Below, piece by piece: positions 37,680 to 45,807 of a stretch of 64,000 nucleotides of DNA. The notes beneath the pieces were generated by a model. It saw only the letters and a list, made by a program, of their open reading frames with translations, was not told where the DNA came from and ran no database searches. Position 1 is the first letter of the stretch, and each line of letters opens with the position of its first letter. The stretch covers positions 310,001 through 374,000 of the forward strand of contig NZ_WFIX01000182.1 of assembly GCF_009745985.1 (NCBI RefSeq), read 5' to 3'. The stretch comes from Microbacterium karelineae. Its GTDB lineage: Bacteria; Actinomycetota; Actinomycetes; Actinomycetales; Microbacteriaceae. The translations under genes and the position numbers were made by a program.

Positions 37680-39389
37680 TCAGCGGTCGAGCGGAACCTC
37701 GATGATGGTCGCGCCCGCGGCCGCCGTCAGCGCCTGGTCGAGCTCCGACCGCGTCGTCGCCCGCACATGCTCCCAGCCGTAGGCGTGCGCGAGCCCCGCG
37801 ATGTCCGCCGACTGCGGCGTCAGCTGCACGCGGTCCATCGCCCCGGGCGGTGCGACGCGGGCCACCTCGAGCCCGTCGAAGATCGTGCCGCCGCCGTCGT
37901 TCCCGACGACGATCTGGATCCGCGGGCGCGGCTCGTCGTCCGGCAGCAGCAGGGATCCGACGTCGTGCAGGAACGCGAGATCGCCGAGGATCACCCGGGT
38001 CATGCCCTGCTCGCCGTCGGCCTGGCTCGCGAGCGCGATGCCGAGGGCGGTCGCGATCGTGCCGTCGATGCCCGCGAGCCCGCGATTCGCGTGCACGGGC
38101 ACCTTCTTGCCCGCCAGGACGTCGTCCGCGACGCGCACGAGCCGGCTCGAGCCGAATACGAGGCGGTCGTGCGGCCACGTCGCGCGCCACACGCCCGCGA
38201 CGAGCTGCGCGCGGTCGAGAGGAGTGCGCACCGCCTCGAGCTCGGCGCGCACGGCGCCGAGGCGGGTCTTCCGATCCGTCGAGGCCAGCGCCGCCGAATC
38301 GGGCGCCGCCGTCTCGAGGTCGACCATGTGCGCGCGCGACCAGCGCATCCAGGATCCGAGCCACTCGCGGTCGGCCTCGCCGGGCGCGACCGCGACCGCG
38401 TCGGCGCGCGTCGTGGATCCGCTGAGGTCGAGGGCCTCGTCCGTGCCCCGCAGCGCCACGATCTCGATGTCGCGCCGTGAGAGCAGCGCGGCGACCTCGC
38501 GCCCGAGGGTGGGGTGCCCCACGACCACGACGCGCTCGATGCCCCCGCCGAGGTCGGGGTCGGCGAGCGCAGCCCGATAGCCGTGGACCACCCGGCGCCC
38601 GAAGCGCGCCCCGCTGACGATCTCGGCGACGAGCGGCCAGTCGCCCTGGTGCGCGATGACCTCGGCGTCGGCACCCGCGTCGGCGCCGGCGACGACGACC
38701 GTGCGCGGCCCGGGCTCGAGCGTGACGGGCTCGGGAGGATCGGGCAGCAGCGCCTGCGCCGCGCTGACGGCCGCGCCGCCGCGGGAGCGGCCCTCGGCGA
38801 ACCATGCGGGAAGGGATCCGGCGAGGGGCTCGCGGAACGGCAGATTGAGGTGCGCGACGCCCTGCACCGCCTCGCCCGCTGCGGCAACGAAGGCGCGTGC
38901 GGCGAGCGTACGCATCTCGGCGCCCTCGCCGTCCGCCCCCGCCGGCACGTCGGCGTCGTGCGCGAAGCGCGCCGCGGATCCGAACATGCCGGGCTGCGCC
39001 GTCGTCTGGTTCGCCCCGACGCCGCGCAGCTCGGGCGGCCGATCGGCGGTGAGGAGCACGAGAGGCACGCCGGAGTGGTGTGCCTCGAGCGCCGCGGGCA
39101 GCAGGTTCGCCACGGCCGTGCCCGATGTGCAGATCACGAGGGCCGGGACCCGCGTGGCGCGGCCGATCCCGAGGGCCGTGAATCCGGCGGCGCGCTCGTC
39201 GATGCGCACGTGCAGCGAGATGCGCGCCTGCCGCTCGAGGTCCGCCGCGGCGAGCGCCAGGGCCTGCGAGCGGGATCCGGGGCTGACGACGACGTGCCGC
39301 ACGCCGAGCGCGACGAACGCGTCGAGGAGCGCGCAGGCGGCATCCGTCGCGGGGGACGGGGCGCCGCCGGGTTCGTCACCCGCGGGCAT
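37680..39389 (-). CDS. menD: SEPHCHC synthase (2-succinyl-5-enolpyruvyl-6-hydroxy-3-cyclohexene-1-carboxylate synthase)
   Basis: MenD is the thiamine-diphosphate enzyme joining isochorismate with 2-oxoglutarate in menaquinone synthesis. The 569-residue product has VVVSPGSRSQALALA, the cofactor glutamate in RIDERAAGFTALG, TSGTAVANLLPAALEAHHSGVPLVLLTADRPPELRGVGANQTT, and a C-terminal cofactor region HANRGLAGIDGTIATALG and GDLAFLHDVGSLL. ATG at 39389 overlaps the upstream membrane-protein gene by 14 bases, indicating one transcript. Confidence 0.96.
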   Translation of the reverse strand: MPAGDEPGGAPSPATDAACALLDAFVALGVRHVVVSPGSRSQALALAAADLERQARISLHVRIDERAAGFTALGIGRATRVPALVICTSGTAVANLLPAALEAHHSGVPLVLLTADRPPELRGVGANQTTAQPGMFGSAARFAHDADVPAGADGEGAEMRTLAARAFVAAAGEAVQGVAHLNLPFREPLAGSLPAWFAEGRSRGGAAVSAAQALLPDPPEPVTLEPGPRTVVVAGADAGADAEVIAHQGDWPLVAEIVSGARFGRRVVHGYRAALADPDLGGGIERVVVVGHPTLGREVAALLSRRDIEIVALRGTDEALDLSGSTTRADAVAVAPGEADREWLGSWMRWSRAHMVDLETAAPDSAALASTDRKTRLGAVRAELEAVRTPLDRAQLVAGVWRATWPHDRLVFGSSRLVRVADDVLAGKKVPVHANRGLAGIDGTIATALGIALASQADGEQGMTRVILGDLAFLHDVGSLLLPDDEPRPRIQIVVGNDGGGTIFDGLEVARVAPPGAMDRVQLTPQSADIAGLAHAYGWEHVRATTRSELDQALTAAAGATIIEVPLDR

Positions 39390-39930
39390 CGCGCGGATCG
39401 TCCTCGGGGTCGTCGCCCTGCGTCCGCGCGCCGGCATCGCCGTCGTCCGGGGCGTCCTCGTCGGCATCGCGCAGCGGATCGGAATCGCCGTCGGCCGCTT
39501 CGCCCTGCGGATCCGTGGCGTTCCCATCGGCATCGCGCTGCGGATCGGCGTCGCCGTCCTCGCCGTCCTCGTCGCCCGCGTCGCTCGGCGGGGCATCGTC
39601 GAGCTTCGGGGCGTCGTCGAACTCCGCCTCGGCGTCGAGCAGCGCCAGCTCCTCCTCGAGGCGGCGGATGCGCTCGTCCGATGCCGAGAGGAAGGCGGGG
39701 TCGTCTTCGGGACCGATCCGGCTCGCGGCGCCCGCCGCGACGTATCCGGGTCGGGCGCGCCCGATCGTCCACCAGAGGATCCCGCCGATCACGGGCACGA
39801 GCGTGATGACGACCCAGGTGCGCTTCGAGACGCCGCGGTGACGCGACTCGGGCTGCACCGCGCAGTCGACGATGCTCAGCACGGTGAAGACGACCGCGGC
39901 GACCGCGAGGATGATGAGGATGCGTGCCAC
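39376..39930 (-). CDS. PLDc_N-domain membrane protein with acidic tail
   Basis: A 184-residue protein with two N-terminal membrane segments (about 3-24 and 38-57) and the PLDc_N motif VSKRTWVVITLVPVIGGILWWTIGRAR. From about residue 75 the chain is cytoplasmic: a short coiled-coil-like stretch (RIRRLEEELALLDAEAE), then about 90 residues almost entirely Asp, Glu, Pro, Gly and Ala, with loose repeats such as DPQRDADG and DPLRDADE. Small PLDc_N proteins are often linked to men genes in this group; their role is unknown. GTG start with TAGGAT 6 bases upstream. Confidence 0.8.
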   Translation of the reverse strand: MARILIILAVAAVVFTVLSIVDCAVQPESRHRGVSKRTWVVITLVPVIGGILWWTIGRARPGYVAAGAASRIGPEDDPAFLSASDERIRRLEEELALLDAEAEFDDAPKLDDAPPSDAGDEDGEDGDADPQRDADGNATDPQGEAADGDSDPLRDADEDAPDDGDAGARTQGDDPEDDPRDARG

Positions 39931-39936
39931 GCGTCC

Positions 39937-39942
39937 ATCCTA
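39937..39942 (-). promoter_or_regulatory. -10 box (TAGGAT) of the PLDc_N-menD pair, leaderless layout
   Basis: TAGGAT, GGACGC and GTG follow one another on the minus strand, the same 6-base spacing as in other genes here. Confidence 0.6.
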
Positions 39943-39970
39943 TTGGGGACCGGTGGGGATGAGCCGGACG

Positions 39971-40732
39971 TCAGGCCTGTTCGACCGGTTCGATGCGCGG
40001 GAACGACGCCGTCTCGTCGCCGACGGGCGACTCGACGGTCTCGACCCCGTCGTCCTCGCCCGTCAGTCGCGCGACGGCCGCCTCGAACTGGCGTGAGAGT
40101 GCGTCGGCCGCCGCCTCACCGTCGCCGCCCGCGATCGCGTCGATGAGCTCGCGGTAGGTCGGCGAGACGGATCGGCGCACGTGGTAGCCGTCCTCGGCGC
40201 TGAGGCTCGCGATCCGCGTCTCCGCGAGCAGCGTCGCGATGCGCGCCGACAGCCGGGCGCTGCCGACGAGGTCGACGAGCTGGCTGTGGAACGCGATGTC
40301 GGCATCGCCGATCGGAACGGCCTCCGTACCGGTGCTGACGGTGACGAGCCGCGCGAGGCACGCCTCGAGCTCGGCGATCTCGCGCGCCCGGGGGCGCTGC
40401 GCGAGACGCCTGGCCGCGTGCGCCTCGATCGCGAGCCGCGCCTCGTAGAGGTCGTCGACCTCGTCGGCGCGGATCCGGCGCACGCGCAGCCCGCGACCCG
40501 GCACGGACACGAGCAGCCCCTCCTGCACGAGGCGCTGCGCCGCCTCGCGGAGCGGGCCGCGGCTCACGCCGAGCTGGGAGGCGATCTCGACCTCGCCGAT
40601 CGGGCCGCCGACGGGCAGATCGCCGGCGAGGATCGCCTTGCGGAGCTCGATGACGATCAGGTCGACGGTGGACATGCGTGCGACGGGCACAACGGATCGC
40701 GCGACGTCGAATCGGGGGACGGACTTCGTCAC
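39971..40732 (-). CDS. GntR family (FadR-type) regulator of the ehu-like operon
   Basis: A 253-residue regulator with a GntR winged helix at about residues 22-90 (ELRKAILAGDLPVGG, EIASQLGVSRGPLREAAQRLVQEGLL) and an all-helical FCD ligand-binding domain (about 95-235). I chose the GTG at 40732 because AGGAGG lies 6 bases upstream; a GTG at 40765 and an ATG at 40675 are alternatives. It is divergent from an amino-acid/ectoine-type transporter and probably controls it in response to the solute or a catabolite. It differs from the MocR-type EnuR that governs ectoine breakdown in proteobacteria. Confidence 0.88.
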   Translation of the reverse strand: MTKSVPRFDVARSVVPVARMSTVDLIVIELRKAILAGDLPVGGPIGEVEIASQLGVSRGPLREAAQRLVQEGLLVSVPGRGLRVRRIRADEVDDLYEARLAIEAHAARRLAQRPRAREIAELEACLARLVTVSTGTEAVPIGDADIAFHSQLVDLVGSARLSARIATLLAETRIASLSAEDGYHVRRSVSPTYRELIDAIAGGDGEAAADALSRQFEAAVARLTGEDDGVETVESPVGDETASFPRIEPVEQA

Positions 40733-40798
40733 GTCACGCCTCCTGTCGCCCAGCAGTTCTCTCACGGGTCGATTGTCTCACCGTCACGATTCTGTCTC

Positions 40799-40818
40799 AT
40801 TGTCGACAGTCGGACAAT
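40799..40818. promoter_or_regulatory. Candidate GntR operator in the ehu divergent promoter
   Basis: ATTGTCGACAGTCGGACAAT is an imperfect palindrome (ATTGTC and GACAAT outer half-sites) in the 185-base divergent region. Further ATTGTC and TTCTGTCTC copies at 40771-40797 resemble its left half. Confidence 0.5.
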
Positions 40819-40917
40819 AGGATTGATTTGACGTCGACACTGTGCGATCGTTGCCCCGTTCTGCCTCGATGCGGGCTCCACGCGCGCACCGGCTTCCCAC
40901 GGAGAGGAAACAGCACG

Positions 40918-41832
40918 ATGATCCGACGCACCATCACGACCACGGGGATCGCCGGCCTCGGCGTCCTCGCTCTCGGCCTCGCCGGGTGCACCTCGACGGC
41001 GCCATCCGGCGGCGGCGACGGCGAGGGCTCGATGAGCACGCTCGAGACGCTGCAGGAGGAAGGCACGATCACTCTCGCCATCAACGGCGAGCAGCCGTAC
41101 TCCTATCTCGACGAGAACGATGAGCCCACGGGCGCCACGATCGAGATGCACAAGAAGATCTTCTCCGAGCTCGGCATCGAGAACATCGAGGTCGAGCAGG
41201 TCGAGTGGGACAGCCTCATCCCGGGCCTCAACGCCGGCCGGTGGGACGCCGTGAGCGCGGGCATGTCGATCACGCCCGACCGCTGCGCCGAGGCCGCCTT
41301 CAGCGACCCCGAGATCATGTACACGACCACCCTCGCCGTGAAGGCCGGAAACCCGATGGGCCTGTCCGATCTCGACTCGGCGCTCGCGTCAGACGGCGAC
41401 GTCCGTCTCGCCCTGCAGACCGGCGCGATCGAAGACGGCTACGTCGAGCAGCTCGGCGGCTACGACAACATCGTTCCCGTCGACAGCGCGCAGAACGGTC
41501 TCGAGGCCGTCAAGACCGATCGCGCCGATGCCTTCGCCCTCACGGCGGTCTCGCTCGAGTGGATGACGCAGGACGACGACGATCTCGAGACCACGGGCGC
41601 GTTCGTGCAGGAGATCGACGGCATCAAGCAGTACGGCGCCGGCGCGACGGTGTTCCGCCAGGCCGACACGGAGCTGCTGGAGGCGTACAACGAGGCCGCG
41701 GCGAACATCACCGGTGACGAGCAGTCGTACCTCGACGTCGTCGAGCCCTTCGGATTCAGCGCCGAGAACCTGCCGCCGCAGGACATGACCACCGAGCAGC
41801 TGTGCTCGGGCGATCTCGAGGAGCTGCAGTAG
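40918..41832 (+). CDS. ehuB: Ectoine/amino-acid ABC substrate-binding lipoprotein, EhuB-like
   Basis: A 304-residue lipoprotein with lipobox [11 protein letters not shown] (Cys about 23) and a family 3 binding fold. QVEWDSLIPGLNAGRWDAVSAGMSITPDRCAEAAFSDPE and LAVKAGNPMGL match the EhuB pattern, the ectoine/hydroxyectoine binding protein, more closely than glutamate or glutamine binders. The four-gene order binding protein, permease, permease, ATPase also matches ehuBCDA. Ectoine specificity is inferred; another compatible solute or polar amino acid is possible. The ATG lies after a purine-rich GGAGAGGAAA. Confidence 0.75.
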   Translation: MIRRTITTTGIAGLGVLALGLAGCTSTAPSGGGDGEGSMSTLETLQEEGTITLAINGEQPYSYLDENDEPTGATIEMHKKIFSELGIENIEVEQVEWDSLIPGLNAGRWDAVSAGMSITPDRCAEAAFSDPEIMYTTTLAVKAGNPMGLSDLDSALASDGDVRLALQTGAIEDGYVEQLGGYDNIVPVDSAQNGLEAVKTDRADAFALTAVSLEWMTQDDDDLETTGAFVQEIDGIKQYGAGATVFRQADTELLEAYNEAAANITGDEQSYLDVVEPFGFSAENLPPQDMTTEQLCSGDLEELQ

Positions 41833-41851
41833 TCCCGCAGCTCCGCCCATC

Positions 41852-42565
41852 GTGAACGACAACATCGAGGCGCTCGTCCGGGCGCTCCCCCGGCTCTGGG
41901 ACGGCCTGCTCATCACCGTCCAGCTCACCGTGGGGAGCGCCCTGCTCGCGCTCGTCATCGCCATCGTCCTCGGTCTCACGGCCCGCGCGCACAACGTGCT
42001 CCTCCGGGGCACGGCCCGCGTGATCATCGAGTTCTTCCGCGGCACCTCCCTGCTGGTGCAGCTCTTCTTCCTCTACTTCGTGCTCCCGCTGCCGCCCCTC
42101 TATGTGCAGCTCCCCGCCGTCGTGTGCGGCCTCATCGGCCTCGGGCTGAACTACGGTGCCTACGGCGCCGAGATCGTACGCGGATCCATCAACGCCGTCC
42201 CGAAGGGACAGTGGGAGGCGACGACGGCGCTCAGCATGTCGCGCGCGCAGCGCGTGCGGCGCGTCATCCTCCCGCAGGGGTGGGCCCTCATGCTCCCGTC
42301 GCTGTGCAACCTGCTCATCCAGCTCCTCAAGGGCACGGCGGTCGTCTACCTCATCTCGATCGTCGACCTCACCGCCCGCTTCAACGACCTGCGGCAGTCC
42401 ACGGGCGACGTGTTCTTCACCTACTCGATCGCCCTCGTGGCCTACTTCGTGATCGCGTACCTCCTGTCGGCCGGCATGCGCGTGCTCGAGCATCGGGCCA
42501 AGAAGAAGCTCGGGCAGCACGCGCCGCCGATCTTCTCGCTCCGGACGGCGGGCCGAGTCTCATGA
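41852..42565 (+). CDS. ehuC: Polar amino-acid/ectoine ABC permease 1, EhuC-like
   Basis: A 237-residue permease of the His/Glu/Gln/Arg family. It has about five membrane segments, the N-terminal LWDGLLITVQLTVGSALLAL, VIIEFFRGTSLLVQLFFLYFVLP, and the coupling motif GSINAVPKGQWEATTALSMSRAQRVRRVILPQ. The GTG start is 19 bases after ehuB. Its stop overlaps the next permease start as ATGA. Confidence 0.8.
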   Translation: MNDNIEALVRALPRLWDGLLITVQLTVGSALLALVIAIVLGLTARAHNVLLRGTARVIIEFFRGTSLLVQLFFLYFVLPLPPLYVQLPAVVCGLIGLGLNYGAYGAEIVRGSINAVPKGQWEATTALSMSRAQRVRRVILPQGWALMLPSLCNLLIQLLKGTAVVYLISIVDLTARFNDLRQSTGDVFFTYSIALVAYFVIAYLLSAGMRVLEHRAKKKLGQHAPPIFSLRTAGRVS

Positions 42566-43215
42566 TCGACACCACGCCCTGGAAATGGGAGCACGTCTGG
42601 GCCGCGCTGCCCGACATGCTCTACGCCTTCGTCACCGTCACGCTCTTCGTGACGATCCTCGGCAGCGTCATCGCCGCCGTCCTCGGCCTCGGGATCGCCC
42701 TGCTGCGGAAGACGGTTCCGGGCACCGTGTCCGCTGTCATCACCTTCGTGGTCGACTTCATCCGGATGACGCCGCTCGTGATCCAGCTCCTCTTCCCCTA
42801 CTTCGCGTTCCCGCATCTCGACCCGCTGATGATCGGGGTCGTCGTATTCGGGATCCACTACGCCAGCTACATGGCGGAGGTGTATCGCGCGGGGATCGAC
42901 GCCGTGCCGAAGGGGCAGTGGGAGGCTGCGACCGCGCTGTCGATGTCGCGCCGCCGCACGTGGACCGCCGTTGTCGTGCCTCAGGCCATCCGGTCGACAC
43001 TGCCCGCCCTCGGCAACTACGTCATCTCGATGTTCAAGGAGACGCCGTTCCTCACGGCGATCACGGTCATCGACATGCTCGGTGCGGCCATGACGTACGG
43101 CGGTCAGCACTTCCGTTCCATCGAGGTCGTCACGCTCGCCGGCATCCTCTTCCTCATCGCGAGCTACCCCACCTCACTCCTCATCGGGCGATTGGAGAAG
43201 CGCCTTGCCTACTGA
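42562..43215 (+). CDS. ehuD: Polar amino-acid/ectoine ABC permease 2, EhuD-like
   Basis: A 217-residue permease paralogous to its neighbour. It starts TPWKWEHVWAALPDMLYAFVTVTL, with DFIRMTPLVIQLLFPYF and the coupling motif AGIDAVPKGQWEAATALSMSRRRTWTAVVVPQ. EhuD proteins share this tryptophan-rich start. It forms the second half of the channel and overlaps ehuA by 11 bases. Confidence 0.8.
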   Translation: MIDTTPWKWEHVWAALPDMLYAFVTVTLFVTILGSVIAAVLGLGIALLRKTVPGTVSAVITFVVDFIRMTPLVIQLLFPYFAFPHLDPLMIGVVVFGIHYASYMAEVYRAGIDAVPKGQWEAATALSMSRRRTWTAVVVPQAIRSTLPALGNYVISMFKETPFLTAITVIDMLGAAMTYGGQHFRSIEVVTLAGILFLIASYPTSLLIGRLEKRLAY

Positions 43216-44020
43216 ACCCCACATCCACACCGGCGCCATCGAGCTGGCGGAGGGCGAGACGCCCGCGATCCGCTTCGAGCACGTCGTGAAGCGCTACGGC
43301 GACAACACGGTGCTCGACGGGCTGAACTTCACGGTGCGCAAGGGCGACCGCGTCACGCTGATCGGCCCCAGCGGATCCGGCAAGACGACGATCCTGCGCC
43401 TCGTGATGACGCTCGAGGACTCGACCGACGGCTACATCCTCATCGACGGGAAGCCGCTCACGCACGAGCCCCGGGACGGGAAGCGCGTCGCGATCAAGGA
43501 CAGGCGCCGCGCCGAGATGCGCAAGCGCATCGGCATGGTGTTCCAGCAGTTCAACCTGTTCCCGAACATGACGGTGCTCGAGAACATCGTCGAGGCGCCC
43601 GTGCACGTGCTCGGCGTCTCGAAGTCCGACGCCATCACGCGGGCCCACGAGCTGCTCGCGCAGGTCGGTCTGCCCGACAAGGCCGACGCGCACCCGACGT
43701 CGCTCTCGGGCGGCCAGCAGCAGCGCGTCGCGATCGCGCGATGCCTGGCGATGGATCCCGAGATCATGCTCCTCGACGAGGTCACGAGCGCCCTCGATCC
43801 CGAGGTCGTCGGCGAGGTGCTGGGGATCCTCCGCACGATCGCCGAGACGACCGATGTGACGATGCTGATCGTCACCCACGAGATGCAGTTCGCCCGCGAC
43901 GTGTCGAACCGGGTGCTGATGTTCGACAAGGGGCGCATCGTCGAGGAGGGCGATCCGAACGCCATCTTCGACGACCCCCAGGAGCAGCGCACGAAGGACT
44001 TCCTCTCGGCCGTCTCGTGA
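43205..44020 (+). CDS. ehuA: Polar amino-acid/ectoine ABC ATP-binding protein, EhuA-like
   Basis: A 271-residue ATPase with Walker A GPSGSGKTT, Q-loop MVFQQFNLFPNMTVLENIVEAPV, signature LSGGQQQR and Walker B IMLLDEVTSALDPE. The start is the rare TTG at 43205, chosen because GGAGAAG sits correctly before it and no in-frame ATG or GTG precedes the first conserved residues; it overlaps ehuD. It energises the EhuBCD importer. Confidence 0.85.
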   Translation: MPTEPHIHTGAIELAEGETPAIRFEHVVKRYGDNTVLDGLNFTVRKGDRVTLIGPSGSGKTTILRLVMTLEDSTDGYILIDGKPLTHEPRDGKRVAIKDRRRAEMRKRIGMVFQQFNLFPNMTVLENIVEAPVHVLGVSKSDAITRAHELLAQVGLPDKADAHPTSLSGGQQQRVAIARCLAMDPEIMLLDEVTSALDPEVVGEVLGILRTIAETTDVTMLIVTHEMQFARDVSNRVLMFDKGRIVEEGDPNAIFDDPQEQRTKDFLSAVS

Positions 44021-44039
44021 GGCGCCCAGCCGTGGATCC

Positions 44040-44045
44040 TACGAT
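44040..44045 (+). promoter_or_regulatory. -10 box (TACGAT) of the DUF4229 gene, leaderless layout
   Basis: TACGAT, GGATCC and GTG at 44052, a 6-base spacing. Confidence 0.55.
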
Positions 44046-44051
44046 GGATCC

Positions 44052-44342
44052 GTGAAGATCCGCTCCCTCGTCGTCTACTCGCTGCTGCGCCTCGCGTTCT
44101 TCCTCGTGCCGCTCGGCGTCATGATGCTGTTCCCCGCGTTCCAGGACCTGTGGTGGCTCGCGGTCATCTTCGCCGCGCTCATCGGCCTCAGCCTGTCGAT
44201 CGTGTTCCTCCGGAAGCCGCTCGGCGAGGTCTCATCGGGGATCCACGAGCGCCAGCAGGCGAAGAACCGCCCGCGCACCGCCCGCGAGGTCGACGACGAG
44301 ATCGAGGACGCCGCGAACGAGGCCGCCCAGAAGGACGAGTGA
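44052..44342 (+). CDS. DUF4229 small membrane protein
   Basis: A 96-residue protein with two membrane helices (about 6-26 and 34-52) and a charged cytoplasmic tail with NRPRTAREVDDEIEDAANEA. It matches the DUF4229 family, usually found beside menA in Actinobacteria, as here (menA converges on it from the other strand). Function unknown. GTG start. Confidence 0.85.
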   Translation: MKIRSLVVYSLLRLAFFLVPLGVMMLFPAFQDLWWLAVIFAALIGLSLSIVFLRKPLGEVSSGIHERQQAKNRPRTAREVDDEIEDAANEAAQKDE

Positions 44343-44345
44343 CCC

Positions 44346-44413
44346 CAACCCTTCATTTCTGGCACATCCCTGCACCGGATCCCGTACGGATATGTGCCAG
44401 AGATGAAGGGTTG
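44346..44413. repeat. Long intergenic inverted repeat (type C)
   Basis: CAACCCTTCATTTCTGGCAC at the left and GTGCCAGAGATGAAGGGTTG at the right form 22-bp arms (including adjoining AT) with one mismatch around a 24-base spacer. It fills the gap between the convergent DUF4229 and menA genes, so it could end both transcripts, although it lacks a T tract. Confidence 0.85.
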
Positions 44414-44421
44414 TCGGTGCG

Positions 44422-45378
44422 TCAGCCCACGAACGCCCAGGCGAGGAAGACGCCGTAGATCGGCGAGCTGATCGACGTCAGGGCGAGGGCCGTGATGAGC
44501 TCGCGCGGCGTGCGGTGGCTCCACACGATCACGATCGCGGGTCCCGCGGCGATGAGCGCGAAGAAGGCCAGCCACGCGATCGGGTAGAACAGGGCGAGCC
44601 AACCCGCGATCGCGAAGGCGAGCGCGATGAGGACCGTGAAGAGGATCTTCGTGCCGAGCGCGCCGATCACGACCGATAGGGTGCGCTTGCCGGCCTCGCG
44701 GTCCTGGTCGATGTCGCGCAGGTTGTTGGCGAGCAGCACAGCCACGGCGAGCAGCCCCGCCGCGACGGCGCCGGCCCACGCCTCCTGCGGCAAGAACAGC
44801 GCCTGCACCCACGTCGTGCCGAGCGTCGCGACGAGGCCGAAGAACACGAAGACGAACACCTCGCCGAGGGCGTGATATCCGTACGGTCGCTTGCCGCCCG
44901 TATAGAACCACGCGGCGACGATGCACACGGCTCCGACGGCGAGCATCCACCACTGCTGGGTGCGGATGACGATCGCGAGTCCGGCGAGCGCCGCGATCCC
45001 GAAGAACGCGAACGCGACGGTCAGCACGCGCTTCGCGGGGACCCTCCCCGACGCCGTGAGCCGGGCGGGCCCGACGCGGAAGTCGTCCGTTCCCCGGATC
45101 CCATCCGAGTAGTCGTTCGCGAAGTTGACGCCGACCTGCAGCGCGACCGCGACGACGAGGCAGGCGAGCGCGATGACCCGGTGGAACTCGCGGTCTCCGT
45201 CCGCGAGGATCGCGGCGCCGGTGCCGATGATGATCGGCGTGATCGCGAGGGGCAGCGTGCGCAGCCGCGCCGCGCCGATCCAGTCACGCCCCGTCACGGG
45301 CTTCGGAGGCGGCGCCGATACGGAGCCGCGCTTGGCCGGGTTGCCGGGGATGTTCCGCTTCTTCTTCGCCTTCGCCAC
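44422..45378 (-). CDS. menA: 1,4-dihydroxy-2-naphthoate polyprenyltransferase
   Basis: MenA attaches the polyprenyl tail to dihydroxynaphthoate at the membrane, making demethylmenaquinone. The 318-residue UbiA-family protein has about nine hydrophobic segments, the first aspartate motif VNFANDYSDGIRGTDDFR, the second NNLRDIDQDREAGKRTLSV, and YTGGKRPYGYHALGE. A basic KAKKKR N-terminus precedes the fold. GTG start, with TACGAT 8 bases upstream. Divergent from lsr2. Confidence 0.95.
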   Translation of the reverse strand: MAKAKKKRNIPGNPAKRGSVSAPPPKPVTGRDWIGAARLRTLPLAITPIIIGTGAAILADGDREFHRVIALACLVVAVALQVGVNFANDYSDGIRGTDDFRVGPARLTASGRVPAKRVLTVAFAFFGIAALAGLAIVIRTQQWWMLAVGAVCIVAAWFYTGGKRPYGYHALGEVFVFVFFGLVATLGTTWVQALFLPQEAWAGAVAAGLLAVAVLLANNLRDIDQDREAGKRTLSVVIGALGTKILFTVLIALAFAIAGWLALFYPIAWLAFFALIAAGPAIVIVWSHRTPRELITALALTSISSPIYGVFLAWAFVG

Positions 45379-45423
45379 GAGGATTCATCGTACGCGGGTG
45401 CGAGCCGGCGGCGCCCTTCCGCC

Positions 45424-45429
45424 TAGGCT
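45424..45429 (+). promoter_or_regulatory. -10 box (TAGGCT) of the lsr2-like gene, leaderless layout
   Basis: TAGGCT, GGCGGC and ATG at 45436; the same box and spacing as the YajQ-family gene. Confidence 0.6.
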
Positions 45430-45435
45430 GGCGGC

Positions 45436-45798
45436 ATGAAGCGCACCGTGCACCTGGTCGTCGACGACCTCGACGGATCCACGCTCCCGGCCGGCGAAGG
45501 CGAGACGATCGAATTCGGGCTCGACGGAGCGACCTACGAGATCGACCTCGGAGCGGACAACGCCGCCGCGCTCCGCGAGGCGCTCGGCGCGTATGTCGAG
45601 GCGGCCCGCGATGCGGGCGGCGCGGCCGCCCCGAAGAGCCGCCCGACGACCGCGTACACCGTGACCCACCTCCCCACGACGCGTCCGCGCGGTGAGAACG
45701 CCCGGATCCGCAAGTGGGCCCGGAAGCACGGCCACGACGTCGCCGAGCGCGGCGCCATCCCGCAGTCCGTGCGCGACGCCTTCCACGCCCGCGGCTGA
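45436..45798 (+). CDS. Lsr2 family nucleoid protein with altered AT-hook
   Basis: Lsr2 is the actinobacterial H-NS analogue, bridging AT-rich DNA and silencing foreign genes. The 120-residue protein has the N-terminal dimerisation region (KRTVHLVVDDLDGS, EFGLDGATYEIDLGADNAAALREAL) and the C-terminal DNA-binding helices IRKWARKHGHDVAERG. The minor-groove motif, RGR in mycobacterial Lsr2, here reads RGA (ERGAIPQSVRDAF). The missing second arginine should weaken AT-rich DNA binding. It may be a divergent paralogue with a regular copy elsewhere. Confidence 0.9.
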   Translation: MKRTVHLVVDDLDGSTLPAGEGETIEFGLDGATYEIDLGADNAAALREALGAYVEAARDAGGAAAPKSRPTTAYTVTHLPTTRPRGENARIRKWARKHGHDVAERGAIPQSVRDAFHARG

Positions 45799-45807
45799 CG
45801 GCGCGCG

